Notes: a model not told the origin generated them from the letters alone. A stretch of DNA of 39,435 nucleotides from Oscillospiraceae bacterium (GCA_017399625.1 JAFQBT010000041.1:1-39435), one strand, 5' to 3'; numbered from the stretch's first letter, positions 10,501 to 17,174 are shown. Numbers and translations are program-made.

Positions 10501-10654
10501 TTTGATTAATCAAGCTAATAGACAGCTGGAAGCAGCTAATGGCAATCCTATACATTGGTATTTTTCTGATAAGATTTCCATGGAAGCTACTATAAAATTA
10601 TTTGAGAAAAATGAAATTACTGGTATTGTTTGCATATATATGCCGATGGAATGA
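4505..10654 (+). CDS. Secreted Rhs/YD-repeat polymorphic toxin with Tox-REase-5-like C-terminus
   Basis: This 2049-residue protein starts at the ATG behind GAGGAGG. An N-terminal signal peptide (KLLSLFLAFLFVLQLF) is followed by about 280 residues of acidic helical sequence. A DUF6531-type entry (LNTGDITYETVDYTLPG) begins near residue 318, followed by roughly 1400 residues of YD repeats. Inserted near 1335-1404 is an InlB/Flg_new-type repeat (NGGRIN, YTFNGWYYG) between acidic linkers. The Rhs core motif (YYLRARYYDP, then GRFTSQD) is near 1785-1802. The last 120 residues (GVKFDGI, EAKGKYSNF, QANRQLEAANG) look like a Tox-REase-5 restriction-endonuclease-fold toxin. The YD shell is known to encapsulate the toxin tip in related proteins. 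The next gene, ten bases on, is the expected immunity gene. A second tip lies downstream. Confidence 0.92.
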   Translation: MKIFRKLLSLFLAFLFVLQLFPLRYIGNFAVEAFALESNQNINGYNFDIPKESDNTINVEIPETIIEPEGYSYKETAYEYEYDEALSENENRFLEIIFENTYFSELTNDEKAFVCSYISLTEAQLQTLEQREYPLIASANIVDLTEKSKKTFNEILSLNLSPNTIKIILDEFHIYFENVNDSIINTATDTTIRNYLLNGYSVNEAVNAYAISQTIDIETDELLVCENNEDIETSLNKSEVAQIEEFASIYSVSSAAILSYVEENSLTAAEIENVSSKIDANIGSILEEYSTTSTSDEATYEIYSPYYYRYDENEFVSLNTGDITYETVDYTLPGKNGLDLVIARRYNTLDSKIYEIYPYSYYNGDIYHQTVQKFNNNHNVNMFGLGQGWSFCFSSIEKMGGNKYVHLANGGVYQIHSQSGEPLSLLGYEYDDVRISIYGYEYDSNYFPLYKLEYYDGICEYFTHDGKLSKIEDRYENSLTFAYSTQNGYPHITITDTFGHNTVISSVSTETGHKMTVALSNGEELIYNVIEHESGVSGISSYKDAAGNETNYSYTLFECSYYNNYNNTYFALSTITHPTYAKTIFDYEIERTNTSAWYSYYTENVPKLSLRKDLISEEAYNIIEYEYINGTSLKHTYRTIITDANEVTKDITFNWKHKIDHVKTTMNDSVILETDYSYRLINSHTDSETNRYYNSNANDYLESTVRYIRNSENLIVHTWSTYADSFDYDSEYLMSNSYHNYGLISSKSYKTNPDTAVKIKNTYNTNCKNIIKSEIRVNDSVIQTTDYTYDNFGNVLTAKTYGTDSSTYELTEYTYQNGAYLTQEKHSSVKTSDGTSAIGTSGSADGIIIFNYTYDNSGRLSSSKDGKGNMTEYEYDALGNITKITNPDNTTVTYTRNYSDNYVIVKDENGAQIKYTYTPLGLEYETIDVSTGNVITRKEYDNSSRLAKVSEFIHGSVTEYTYDYLDRITSETVKQGNTVLSQTLYSYEYAVENGTYNKVTKTVVGDSNAPSVVTTEYTDKHGNIAKTGKIIDGVEYFDTYTYDYVGNNTGVLTAADSAKGLDSTSAYEYNYNGQVTKTTNANNQYTTNTYNEFGRLVTSTDYAGTPTNYTYDSLGRLTSQTITIENGKTSTTKYEYDAAGNIIREWNQVNAVGSSAQWNKTEYTYDSRNRLTSVKQYNGSTLASTTSYTYDGVGNVLTMTSGGKTTTYTYDRFGNVLTEKDALNRTKTYTYSDLGRLESVTDRNGIETEYFYDALGRIIKTEATDGTDTETQTFTYSKTGQVLSKANDSSTTTYTYDDLGRIASISEFSERITEIPEDPEPVEPEPDPNPEPGAEFTVTLNPNGGRINASIGNVTITVQNGDTYSLPTPARLSYTFNGWYYGTEKIENGDTVNLTMNATFVANWSSGSGITDPITPPLIEMGEEDEEESSTFSLEETAETDETTASYCKNYTYDLAGNRTGFTLEKGGETVHNISYSYDNLNRLLTVSENGAIEATYTYDTNGNRASLTLGNGVTTTYSYNLANWVTNLSNKNSSGATLSSYAYTYYASGNQKSKTDNTGKVTSYVYDGLGRLTSESEIGGVTLSYTYDSAGNRTKLTATGTESYVIDYTYNNVNQLTSETKTESGATETTSYTYDANGNMLSKTSPEGTQANTYNNLNQLVSSITAGVTISYTYNVDGIRTSKTVGTATTDYLLDGGNVVAESQNGDVTATYLRGANLLSTDNGTSTSYYLFNAHGDVTGLTNGAQTIVKSYDYDAFGNEKEPSATDDNPFRYCGEYFDKETGTYYLRARYYDPVVGRFTSQDSVRYTERSLPTGNVIDPLSLNYYTYSANNPVMYCDPSGNVWETIFDIVSLGASFIEALEDPTDGWLWVGVAADAVDLIPFVTGVGEVTRAIRIADAVDNAHDAGKVVNVAGDAVKHGKKYNPQGKLIDVNESMSEYSRKYQTFVTGQTNKAYLLNGVKFDGITPEGILMEAKGKYSNFVNKQTGNFYSWFKGADSLINQANRQLEAANGNPIHWYFSDKISMEATIKLFEKNEITGIVCIYMPME
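8834..9907 (+). repeat. Direct repeat inside the Rhs gene, copy 1
   Basis: These 1074 bases, from just after the acidic linker to the GRFT of the Rhs core, match 11,405-12,478 at a constant offset of 2571 with no net insertion or deletion. By eye the identity is around 90% or more. Beyond GRFT the two sequences become unrelated. Confidence 0.9.
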
Positions 10655-10663
10655 GGAAATAAA

Positions 10664-11362
10664 ATGATTCAAACATACACATTAATATTTCGGATGCGTC
10701 CACGATACTTATTAGATAACAAAATTATTGAAATTGTTCAAAATATTATATCGGAAATAAACAATATTCTTTATGACGGTAATCTTAAACTTTTCGAACC
10801 AGCATACAAAAAAACAGCATGCAAAGAAGTCGATTTAACTTTTGAACACCTAAACAAGCTTCTCAATAAAAAAAGCAATCGCACGAATTATGAGTTGGGA
10901 ATACCTTATATATTCAGCTTTTTCTCTTCTCTTAAGGAAGAAGAAAGTATGAAAATATCATTTTTACTAGGAGGAAGTGGGGGAGACTTCAAAAACAATG
11001 TAATTGTTTATTTGTCACAAAATATTTTTGAAGAGAATGATAATTTTCAAAAAGTTTGTAATCTTTTCAAAACTATCATTAATATCTCTTCTCCATATTA
11101 TGCTTTTATGGCAAATAGTTTAAATGATAATCTATCCACATCGTATTGGAAAGAAAAACCAACTTTTGTACACACTTTGAATTATTTTGATGAAGAAACC
11201 GCACAAAAAATAGGTATTGAAAAATTAAGAAAATTACAAGGTGCAGAAGAGGCTGACGGCGGTTGGTATTTAAAATTATTGGATGAACCTCTTGATGTGG
11301 ATAATCCTTCACACTTGGAAAAACAAAAACAAATAAGTGAGTTTCTCGGATTAACGGATTAA
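10664..11362 (+). CDS. Immunity protein for the Tox-REase-5 toxin (Imm52-like)
   Basis: The 232-residue cytoplasmic protein starts ten bases after the toxin stop, with its ribosome site (GAGGAAAT) overlapping that stop. Position and spacing make it the cognate immunity protein that binds and neutralises the nuclease tip in the producing cell. The C-terminal part (VHTLNYFDEETAQKIG, GGWYLKLLDEPLD) resembles the Imm52 family, which is commonly paired with Tox-REase-5. That assignment is from memory of the family pattern and is less certain than the immunity role. There is no signal peptide, as expected. A strong terminator follows, closing the toxin-immunity unit before the orphan Rhs tip. Confidence 0.8.
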   Translation: MIQTYTLIFRMRPRYLLDNKIIEIVQNIISEINNILYDGNLKLFEPAYKKTACKEVDLTFEHLNKLLNKKSNRTNYELGIPYIFSFFSSLKEEESMKISFLLGGSGGDFKNNVIVYLSQNIFEENDNFQKVCNLFKTIINISSPYYAFMANSLNDNLSTSYWKEKPTFVHTLNYFDEETAQKIGIEKLRKLQGAEEADGGWYLKLLDEPLDVDNPSHLEKQKQISEFLGLTD

Positions 11363-11371
11363 TTTTTGAAA

Positions 11372-11398
11372 AAGCCCCTCTTTTGAGGGGCTTGCTTT
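11372..11398 (+). terminator. Terminator after the first toxin-immunity unit
   Basis: AGCCCCTC pairs with GAGGGGCT across TTTT, followed by TGCTTT. The same hairpin recurs after the second immunity gene near 13,893, so each cassette carries its own copy. Confidence 0.85.
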
Positions 11399-11401
11399 AT
11401 A

Positions 11402-13282
11402 TCCACCGCAAGTTATTGTAAAAATTATACATATGACCTTGCGGGAAATCGTACAGGATTCACTCTTGAAAAAGGCGGCGAAACGGTTCATAATATTAAT
11501 TACAGTTACGATAACCTGAATCGTCTTTCGACCGTTTCTGAAAACGGAGCCATAGAGGCAACATATACATACGATGCAAACGGCAATCGTGCTTCCCTTA
11601 CACTCGGCAACGGGGTAACTACGACTTATTCGTACAACCTTGCGAACTGGGTAACGAACCTTTCCAACAAGAATAGCAATGGGGCGACTCTTTCAAGTTA
11701 CGCATATACCTACTATGCTTCGGGTAATCAAAAGAGCAAAACCGACAACACCGGAAAAGTAACAAGCTATGTTTATGATGGTTTGGGCAGGCTTACAAGC
11801 GAGAGCGAAAGCAATGGCGTAACATTAAGTTACACCTACGATTCCGCAGGCAACCGCACCAAGTTAACCGCAACGGGAACGGAAAGCCATGTAATCGATT
11901 ACACATACAACAATGTAAATCAGCTTACGAGCGAAGTTAAAACCGAAGGCGGAGCGACCGAAACCACAAGTTACACCTATGATGCCAACGGAAACATGCT
12001 TTCCAAAACATCACCCGAAGGTACTCAGGCGAACACATACAACAACCTGAACCAGCTTGTTTCTTCCATTACGGCAGGAGTAACATCGAGTTACACCTAC
12101 AACGTTGACGGAATCCGTACCTCGAAAACAGTCGGAACAGCCACAACAGATTACATTCTTGACGGTGGAAACGTAGTTGCAGAAGCTCAAAACGGCGATG
12201 TAACATCAACATATCTCCGCGGAGCGAATCTTTTGAGCACGAGCACGGAAGATGAAACAAGCTACTACATTTTTAATGCTCACGGGGATGTAACCGGACT
12301 TACCAACGGTGCTCAAAATGTTACGAAGGCTTACGATTACGATGCTTTCGGTGTTGAGAAAGACCCAAGTGCAACGGACGAAAATCCATTCAGATATTGC
12401 GGCGAGTACTTTGACAAGGAAACCGGAACATATTACCTCAGAGCGAGATACTACGACCCGACAATAGGACGCTTTACACAACAAGACACCCATTGGAACA
12501 CCGCAAATATGATTTATGGGGATAATCCCAATAAAATCAATGAACGGGAAGATGCGCTTGGATTAAAGGCATATACATACACGCCGAGCATAAGTTCTAT
12601 TATGCAGAGCGGGAATTTGTATGTATATGGAATAAACAATCCGATATATTATTTTGATTATTTGGGAACTTATTCATTACCAAATTGGGTGAAAATAGGA
12701 ATAGGAGTAGCAGTTATAGGTGGTTTAGCTGTAGCTACCGCTATGACTGCTGGAACAGCGGCTATCATATTAGGAGCTGCATTAAATGGAGCAATTGTTG
12801 GAGGAGTTTCCGGTGCTGCGTTGGGTGCGATAACTGGTGGAATAGATGATGGCTTAAACGGAGCTATAGATGGAGCTTGTTCTGGGTTCATGTCTGGTAC
12901 TATCATTGGAGGAATTAGTGGAGCAGCTTCTGCTGGCATAAATGTTTCAACAAGTACAACATTAGTAGAAGGTAAAGCTCACGGCTCTATTTTACATAAA
13001 TTTGCTTCAAATTATGAAGCAGGTAAAATGGTATCTTCAGGGCAATATACAAAAATAGGACTTAACAAATCTTTAAAAAAATTAGGATTAAACGGAGGAC
13101 GCTTAAGACCTGATGTTGTAGGAATAGGAAGAAAAGTACCCAACTTATTAATAGAGGTTGTTAGCCCTAAGCAAAGTATCAAATATATAGACAATAAAAT
13201 GGCAAAAATGGTTTTACAAAATCCTGGTGCTAAAGGAAAAGTTGTAAAGTTGATTAGAGAGGTTGTGATCCTTCTTGAATAA
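11402..13282 (+). CDS. Orphan Rhs core and toxin tip (silent cassette, no proper start)
   Basis: The frame is open from about 11,402 and matches the main Rhs protein from residue 1444 onward, but there is no signal peptide, no N-terminal shell and no ribosome site. The first possible start is a TTG at 11,783 inside a YD repeat. After the core (YYLRARYYDP, GRFTQQD) the sequence differs. A glycine-zipper-like hydrophobic stretch (VAVIGGLAVATAMTAG and on) is followed by about 100 residues with RPDVVGIG and LIEVVSPKQS, suggestive of a PD-(D/E)xK-type nuclease toxin of unrecognised family. A terminator separates it from the upstream operon. It is best read as a displaced tip that can be recombined into the main gene through the shared 1.07 kb. 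Expression as it stands is doubtful. Confidence 0.82.
   Translation, partial: STASYCKNYTYDLAGNRTGFTLEKGGETVHNINYSYDNLNRLSTVSENGAIEATYTYDANGNRASLTLGNGVTTTYSYNLANWVTNLSNKNSNGATLSSYAYTYYASGNQKSKTDNTGKVTSYVYDGLGRLTSESESNGVTLSYTYDSAGNRTKLTATGTESHVIDYTYNNVNQLTSEVKTEGGATETTSYTYDANGNMLSKTSPEGTQANTYNNLNQLVSSITAGVTSSYTYNVDGIRTSKTVGTATTDYILDGGNVVAEAQNGDVTSTYLRGANLLSTSTEDETSYYIFNAHGDVTGLTNGAQNVTKAYDYDAFGVEKDPSATDENPFRYCGEYFDKETGTYYLRARYYDPTIGRFTQQDTHWNTANMIYGDNPNKINEREDALGLKAYTYTPSISSIMQSGNLYVYGINNPIYYFDYLGTYSLPNWVKIGIGVAVIGGLAVATAMTAGTAAIILGAALNGAIVGGVSGAALGAITGGIDDGLNGAIDGACSGFMSGTIIGGISGAASAGINVSTSTTLVEGKAHGSILHKFASNYEAGKMVSSGQYTKIGLNKSLKKLGLNGGRLRPDVVGIGRKVPNLLIEVVSPKQSIKYIDNKMAKMVLQNPGAKGKVVKLIREVVILLE
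11405..12478 (+). repeat. Direct repeat, orphan copy of the Rhs core
   Basis: Partner of 8834-9907. The reading frame is intact throughout, so purifying selection or recent duplication has kept it translatable. The substitutions are scattered and mostly at third positions. Confidence 0.9.
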
Positions 13283-13763
13283 ATATTTTATTCAAAAACG
13301 TTTAAAACCTTATTTATCTGATATATCTGCAAAAAATGATTTTACATTGTTAAATGGTAACATTTCATGTTGTGGGCATCACAATTTTGAAGTTTTATAT
13401 AATGGAAGCATTGTAAAAAATATTTTTGGGAAAAGTTATTTGATAGGGAATAAACCCGTTTTTGAAGCTAAATGTAAAATTTGCGAATCAAAAATACGTA
13501 TTTTTGATTCGAATACGGATGGATATGATAATTGTGATACAAAAACTGATGCAACGAATGCAACATTGACATCATTCATTTGTCCTAAATGTAACACGTC
13601 TGATTTTGAAGTAAAAGTTTCTTTTGAATATTTATCAAAAGATGATTTAGATGATGAAGGAATAGTTGATTACGGGAACTCTTTTACATGTATATGGATA
13701 AGTATCTGTTGTAATAATTGCGGAAAGAAAATAAAAAATTTTTTAGTTTTTGAAACTGGATAA
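13275..13763 (+). CDS. Cys-rich zinc-ribbon protein, candidate immunity to the orphan toxin
   Basis: The TTG start at 13,275 overlaps the stop of the orphan toxin frame by eight bases, so translation is probably coupled. A GAGAGG ribosome site lies somewhat far upstream. The 162-residue protein has Cys pairs at CCGHH, CKIC, CPKC and CNNC, suggesting one or two zinc ribbons. It has no signal peptide. I know no named immunity family with this pattern. The role is inferred only from position: gene after toxin, before a terminator identical to that of the first cassette. If the toxin is a nuclease, a small zinc-binding partner would be a plausible inhibitor. A truncated unrelated protein is the alternative. 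Confidence 0.7.
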   Translation: MNKYFIQKRLKPYLSDISAKNDFTLLNGNISCCGHHNFEVLYNGSIVKNIFGKSYLIGNKPVFEAKCKICESKIRIFDSNTDGYDNCDTKTDATNATLTSFICPKCNTSDFEVKVSFEYLSKDDLDDEGIVDYGNSFTCIWISICCNNCGKKIKNFLVFETG

Positions 13764-13820
13764 CCATATAATTATAATGAATGGTAATTTTGCTGGAGTC
13801 TCAAAGTTTGCAACTGGTTA

Positions 13821-13849
13821 AATAACAAATTGTATAATATTTGTTATTT
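13821..13849 (+). terminator. AT-rich inverted repeat with T-rich tail
   Basis: AATAACAAAT pairs with ATTTGTTATT and is followed by a T-rich stretch. It may end the second immunity transcript upstream of the stronger hairpin at 13,893. Confidence 0.5.
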
Positions 13850-13891
13850 TGCTTTTTCCATCCACAAGATATATTGTCAAAAAACATCAAC

Positions 13892-13921
13892 AAAGCCCCT
13901 CTTTTGAGGGGCTTATTTTTT
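13892..13921 (+). terminator. Terminator after the second toxin-immunity unit
   Basis: AAGCCCCTC pairs with GAGGGGCTT and is followed by a long T-run. The stem and loop match the one at 11,373-11,392. Confidence 0.88.
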
Positions 13922-13944
13922 TGTCTTTTTCCACCAAGAAGCAA

Positions 13945-13981
13945 AGAGGAACTGTCATGTTTTAATGACAGCTCCTCTTTT
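13945..13981. terminator. Bidirectional terminator
   Basis: AGAGGA-A-CTGTCAT pairs with ATGACAG-C-TCCTCT, with one mismatch. T-rich tracts on both sides let it serve the minus-strand genes that end at 14,006 and any read-through from the left. Confidence 0.75.
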
Positions 13982-14005
13982 GTTTTGGTGTATTCCGATT
14001 TTGTT

Positions 14006-14209
14006 CTATCTTCCGTATTTCTTCCAGTCAAGAGCCTGGCCGCACCGGTCGCAGTATGCCTGATATTCCCGTTCAAGGGTTATTCCGCACCTTGGGCAAA
14101 CCGGATATTCGTATCCCTCCGCACAAACAAAGCTCTCCGTAACCATCATGGAAAGCCTGTAAGAGAGTGCAATCTCCGGTGTTATAATTTCCTCTGTTTT
14201 ATGCCGCAT
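14006..14209 (-). CDS. Small zinc-ribbon protein
   Basis: This 67-residue protein has a C-terminal pair of CxxC motifs (CPRC and CDRC) spaced like a zinc ribbon. The preceding helical part carries no transmembrane segment. It overlaps the end of the upstream Xre-like gene by 11 bases, so the two are a coupled pair. Such short zinc-ribbon proteins are common in Clostridia and have no defined role. Binding to nucleic acid or to the partner regulator is possible. A bidirectional terminator follows its stop. Confidence 0.75.
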   Translation of the reverse strand: MRHKTEEIITPEIALSYRLSMMVTESFVCAEGYEYPVCPRCGITLEREYQAYCDRCGQALDWKKYGR

Positions 14210-14462
14210 CGTCTTCCGCCGCTTCCAGAACCTTCCTAAGGCTTTCGAGAAATGCCATGGGATCGTTACAGCAGTAAATCAGATACAACACCAAAGTAAG
14301 CGCACTGCAGCAGGAATTTCCGTGGTCAAGTTCCGCATAGGAACGGTCGTCCATCTCAAGCAAACTTGCCATCTGCGCCTGGGTATATTTCATTTTTGCT
14401 CTTGTTTTTATCAAATCGTTATAGAAAAATTTCTTGAAAGATTTCTGATAGAGTTTTCTCAA
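14199..14462 (-). CDS. Xre-like helix-turn-helix regulator
   Basis: The 87-residue protein carries a helix-turn-helix of the Xre/Cro type (KYTQAQMASLLEMDDRSYAELDHG, shown by the TQAQMA and RSYAELD elements), then a short hydrophobic helix (LTLVLYLIYC) and an acidic tail. The only start keeping the full helix-turn-helix domain is a TTG at 14,462 with a weak AGGCG upstream; a later ATG would cut into the domain. A near-palindrome at 14,523-14,538 lies about 60 bases upstream and could be its operator. It forms a two-gene unit with the zinc-ribbon protein. Confidence 0.75.
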   Translation of the reverse strand: MRKLYQKSFKKFFYNDLIKTRAKMKYTQAQMASLLEMDDRSYAELDHGNSCCSALTLVLYLIYCCNDPMAFLESLRKVLEAAEDDAA

Positions 14463-14522
14463 TGGGTCGCCTGCTTTCGTCGGAATCCAACAAAATTCTA
14501 ATTACATTTGCTGGTTTCAAAC

Positions 14523-14538
14523 ATGAGGCGCACCTCAT
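14523..14538. promoter_or_regulatory. Palindrome, possible operator
   Basis: ATGAGG-CGCA-CCTCAT has perfect six-base arms and lies upstream of the minus-strand Xre-like gene. The operator role is inferred only from position. Confidence 0.4.
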
Positions 14539-14647
14539 ATAATTGCCGACTATTGGGTTTTTCTCGTTGTTTTTTCAAATTTTCTATTAGGATTAGACAA
14601 GATAAAAGGGTTGTTGTAACAGCGAAGGATTTATTGCTTTTCGCAGC

Positions 14648-14682
14648 AAAAAAAGGAACGGCAAAAATTACCGTTCCTTTTT
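14648..14682. terminator. Terminator of the Xre gene (minus), possibly bidirectional
   Basis: GGAACGG pairs with CCGTTCC. A T-run of seven follows on the minus strand and five T follow on the plus strand. It lies just beyond the stop of the regulator at 14,729. Confidence 0.8.
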
Positions 14683-14728
14683 GTGTTACATATCAAAAAA
14701 ATATCTGTCTTATATTTTGAAAAATCAT

Positions 14729-15061
14729 TTAAGTTTTATCCAGGCAGGATTCGATAATTCCCATAATATGATTTTTCGTACCATCAGAAAGCTTCCTGAA
14801 ATTTTTAACCAGACATCTTTCCTGTTCAACAAGCTCCTTGTCCTCGGCCAAGGCATAGGAGTATCTGACATCGGTGTTTCCAAGTAAATAGTCTATTGAT
14901 GTATCAAAAATATCGGACAGCTTACAAAGAGTTTCCATATTGGGCTGGGTCCTTCCTCTTTCATAGCTGTTGATGGTTTTTTGAGTAAGAAAAAGTTTAT
15001 CCGCCAATTCCTGCTGGGTCATGCCGTATTCTTCCCTAAGGTTCTTTAATCTAAATTTCAC
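14729..15061 (-). CDS. Xre-family repressor, divergent from the sigma-factor operon
   Basis: This 110-residue protein has an N-terminal HTH (LKNLREEYGMTQQELADKL, QKTINSYERGRTQPN) and a helical C-terminal part. It is typical of small phage- and element-type repressors that bind palindromic operators as dimers. The GTG at 15,061 is chosen because GAGGTG lies six bases before it; a GTG at 15,070 would overlap that ribosome site. The gene is divergent from the ECF sigma operon, and the shared 170-base region contains matching half-sites (ACTACAT and ATGTAGT). Autoregulation and control of the sigma operon are therefore likely, though inferred. Confidence 0.88.
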   Translation of the reverse strand: MKFRLKNLREEYGMTQQELADKLFLTQKTINSYERGRTQPNMETLCKLSDIFDTSIDYLLGNTDVRYSYALAEDKELVEQERCLVKNFRKLSDGTKNHIMGIIESCLDKT

Positions 15062-15111
15062 ATAAATCACCTCGTTTAAACCAGCATAGCAAAGATTTTG
15101 GTCGAAGTATA

Positions 15112-15146
15112 ACTACATTACAGTATTATTCACTACATAATGTAGT
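15112..15146. promoter_or_regulatory. Candidate operator: palindrome plus extra half-site
   Basis: ACTACATAATGTAGT (15,132-15,146) has perfect seven-base arms around one central base. A further half-site, ACTACATTA, lies at 15,112-15,120. Both sit between the divergent Xre and sigma-factor genes, as expected for a repressor binding region. Confidence 0.65.
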
Positions 15147-15232
15147 TAATATACAGTTTCCGAATTTGCTTATACGAGGCTATTATGTTAAACTTTTGGA
15201 TAGAAACGACAAAACACCGGAGGACGATAAAA

Positions 15233-15802
15233 GTGATAACTCTTATTATTTCAGCCATCGAAGACGATTACGAACGCGAATTTATAACCAACATCTATAA
15301 TGACTACTACGATTATATGCGTAAAAAAGCATATTCTTTTGTAAGAAACAACGAAGAAGCAGAAGAGCTCGTTCACGATGCTTTCGTAAATCTAATTGAA
15401 AACGTAAAAGTTGTTATGACTGTTGAAAAACAGAAACTTCCAAGTTACATCATAACAACTATCCGCAACGTTTGCATCAACAGATGGAAAGCAAATAAAA
15501 AGTTTCATGAAGCCGTGTTTTCAATGGATGATGCCGATCTTGCGAACTGGCTGAAGGACGATGCCGCTCTTCCGGAAGATCTTTACATCAAAAATGAGGA
15601 GCTTTTCCTGATGCACAAAGCTCTTTCGCGTCTTCCTGAACGAGACCAACGATTGCTTGAAGCTAAATATACTTTAAACCTCAGCGATGAGGATATTGGA
15701 ATGCAATTTGACATTGCAAAACAAAATGTACGTGTTTATATCATGCGCGCACGCAGAAAGGCTTATGCCCTGATGAAGGAGGTAACGGTAAATGAAAAGT
15801 AA
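15233..15802 (+). CDS. ECF-type RNA polymerase sigma factor
   Basis: The 189-residue protein has region 2 (YDYMRKKAYSFVRN, EEAEELVHDAFVNL) and region 4 (LSRLPERDQRLLEAKY, then a helix-turn-helix ending QNVRVYIMRARRKAYALM), with no regions 1 or 3, as in ECF sigma factors. These redirect RNA polymerase to a small regulon. The GTG at 15,233 is preferred because GGAGG lies nine bases upstream; an ATG at 15,185 would add 16 residues without a ribosome site. The stop overlaps the following membrane protein by 11 bases, the usual sigma/anti-sigma coupling. A divergent Xre repressor with palindromic sites probably controls the operon. Confidence 0.92.
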   Translation: MITLIISAIEDDYEREFITNIYNDYYDYMRKKAYSFVRNNEEAEELVHDAFVNLIENVKVVMTVEKQKLPSYIITTIRNVCINRWKANKKFHEAVFSMDDADLANWLKDDAALPEDLYIKNEELFLMHKALSRLPERDQRLLEAKYTLNLSDEDIGMQFDIAKQNVRVYIMRARRKAYALMKEVTVNEK

Positions 15803-16541
15803 CGGTTTCGTTCTGACCAACAAACAGCTGAACGAAGACTATGAAGACCTTATTTTCAAAAAGGTTATGTCGATTCATTGTGAAGAAGAAAGCAAGGAAA
15901 TTCTTGAAGAGATAGCGCGAAATAGAACCGAAAACATTTCCGGACATAAAGAAGTTAACAAAATTTTCAATCAGTTGGACAGAAAAGATAATATGAGAAT
16001 CCTTGCAGATATTGCAAAGAAAGGTTTTCTTTTTGCAGCATCCTTTGTTTTTGTTGTAATTGTGTCGCTTTCATCCGTAGTTGTTGCTTCTGCGGAAGTG
16101 CGCGAAACGGTAACGGATATTCTTTACCACCTTGTTTTTGAGGAAAACGAAAGATATACAAAAATTTCCGCCGGCGAAACAACCGGTTTTATTGACCCGG
16201 AGCTTTACGATTGGGAAGGCGCTTATGCTCCAACTTATATGCCGGAGGGGTTTGAGTTTTTGAGCAGGGATGATTTCAAAGACTATCACTCAATAGAATA
16301 CTCAAACGGAAAACAGCAAATCTATATAGCTCAATTTTATGAAGGTTCATACAATATTGATACAGAAGAAGCCGAAATTGTAAAACACACCACAATTAAT
16401 GGAAGCGAGGCCTTTGTTGTTACAAAAAGGAATCATTCTATTGTGTGCTGGTCTGCAGACCAAATAATGATGTTCGTTAGAGGAAATATAGATAGTAGCG
16501 AACTGATTAATATTGCTGAAAATATGAAAACAGTTAAATAA
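15792..16541 (+). CDS. Membrane-anchored anti-sigma-like protein with DUF4367-type exterior domain
   Basis: The 249-residue protein has a cytoplasmic N-terminal part of about 75 residues that could hold the sigma factor. One transmembrane helix follows (residues near 80-100, LFAASFVFVVIVSLSSVVVA). The extracytoplasmic part (YAPTYMPEGFEFL, QIYIAQFYEG, AFVVTKRNHSIVCW) fits the DUF4367 pattern found in many Clostridial anti-sigma proteins. It overlaps the sigma gene by 11 bases. The inferred role is to sequester the sigma factor until an envelope signal arrives. No zinc-binding anti-sigma motif (HxxxCxxC) is visible. Confidence 0.85.
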   Translation: MKSNGFVLTNKQLNEDYEDLIFKKVMSIHCEEESKEILEEIARNRTENISGHKEVNKIFNQLDRKDNMRILADIAKKGFLFAASFVFVVIVSLSSVVVASAEVRETVTDILYHLVFEENERYTKISAGETTGFIDPELYDWEGAYAPTYMPEGFEFLSRDDFKDYHSIEYSNGKQQIYIAQFYEGSYNIDTEEAEIVKHTTINGSEAFVVTKRNHSIVCWSADQIMMFVRGNIDSSELINIAENMKTVK

Positions 16542-16601
16542 TTTTTGTCACATTATCCTTTTTTTGTTGTCTTTATTAAAAAAGCAAAAGAGGTAATAAA
16601 A

Positions 16602-17045
16602 ATGAAAATCAAAAAAATGTTTTCTCTTCTTCTGTCAATGGTTATTTGCATTTCTTTTCCGTTGCAGGCACTTGGTGCGCTCGGCGATAGCAGCACCATA
16701 ACTCCTTACTATGTAAACATTGATGTTATTGTACCTTTGATAAGCGAAGAAGACGGAGACCTTTATGCAAGTATTTCTGTTGGAACTCATGTCACTTGTT
16801 CCGTAGAAATTACAATGTCAATTGAACGCTCTGCTCATGGCACAAGCTGGTCAACTTACAGAAGTTATCCAAAAGTAACGCTAAACTCCGGCGGTTCTCG
16901 TACTGCTTCTCAAATTGCTTATGATGTTCCCGGTGGTTATTATTACAGAACATACGGAACCATTAAAGTTTACGTAAATGGAACATTGACCGATTCCGAA
17001 ACTATTGAATCCGACCCGATTTACGTAAGTATTCTCAACAATTAA
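16602..17045 (+). CDS. Small secreted protein of the sigma operon
   Basis: The ATG at 16,602 follows GAGGTAATAAAA. The 147-residue protein has a clear signal peptide (KKMFSLLLSMVICISFPLQA, cleavage near LGA). Its mature part is predicted to be mostly beta strand, rich in Ser, Thr and Tyr (VEITMSIERSAHGTSWSTY, YYYRTYGTIKVYVNG). There are no Cys, no anchor and no catalytic motif. The pattern resembles the small DUF6147-like secreted proteins of Clostridia, but I would not insist on it. It is probably the effector or target of the ECF sigma system, ending with a terminator 50 bases on. Confidence 0.8.
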   Translation: MKIKKMFSLLLSMVICISFPLQALGALGDSSTITPYYVNIDVIVPLISEEDGDLYASISVGTHVTCSVEITMSIERSAHGTSWSTYRSYPKVTLNSGGSRTASQIAYDVPGGYYYRTYGTIKVYVNGTLTDSETIESDPIYVSILNN

Positions 17046-17094
17046 AAAAGCGGGCAGCTACTTTTGTATTGGAGTAAAATGTAATTAAAAAAAG

Positions 17095-17131
17095 AACGGA
17101 TAGCTGTTTTTAATAGCTATCCGTTCTTTTT
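17095..17131 (+). terminator. Terminator of the sigma operon
   Basis: AACGGATAGCT pairs with AGCTATCCGTT across a short loop and is followed by CTTTTT. Confidence 0.88.
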
Positions 17132-17174
17132 AAGCAACTCTAAGAGTTTTATATTTCTTTTTAGTCTTCGCAAT

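Noticed and set aside
13841-14239. Plus-strand frame of 132 codons
   Set aside because: It runs through two terminators and antisense to two well-supported minus-strand genes.
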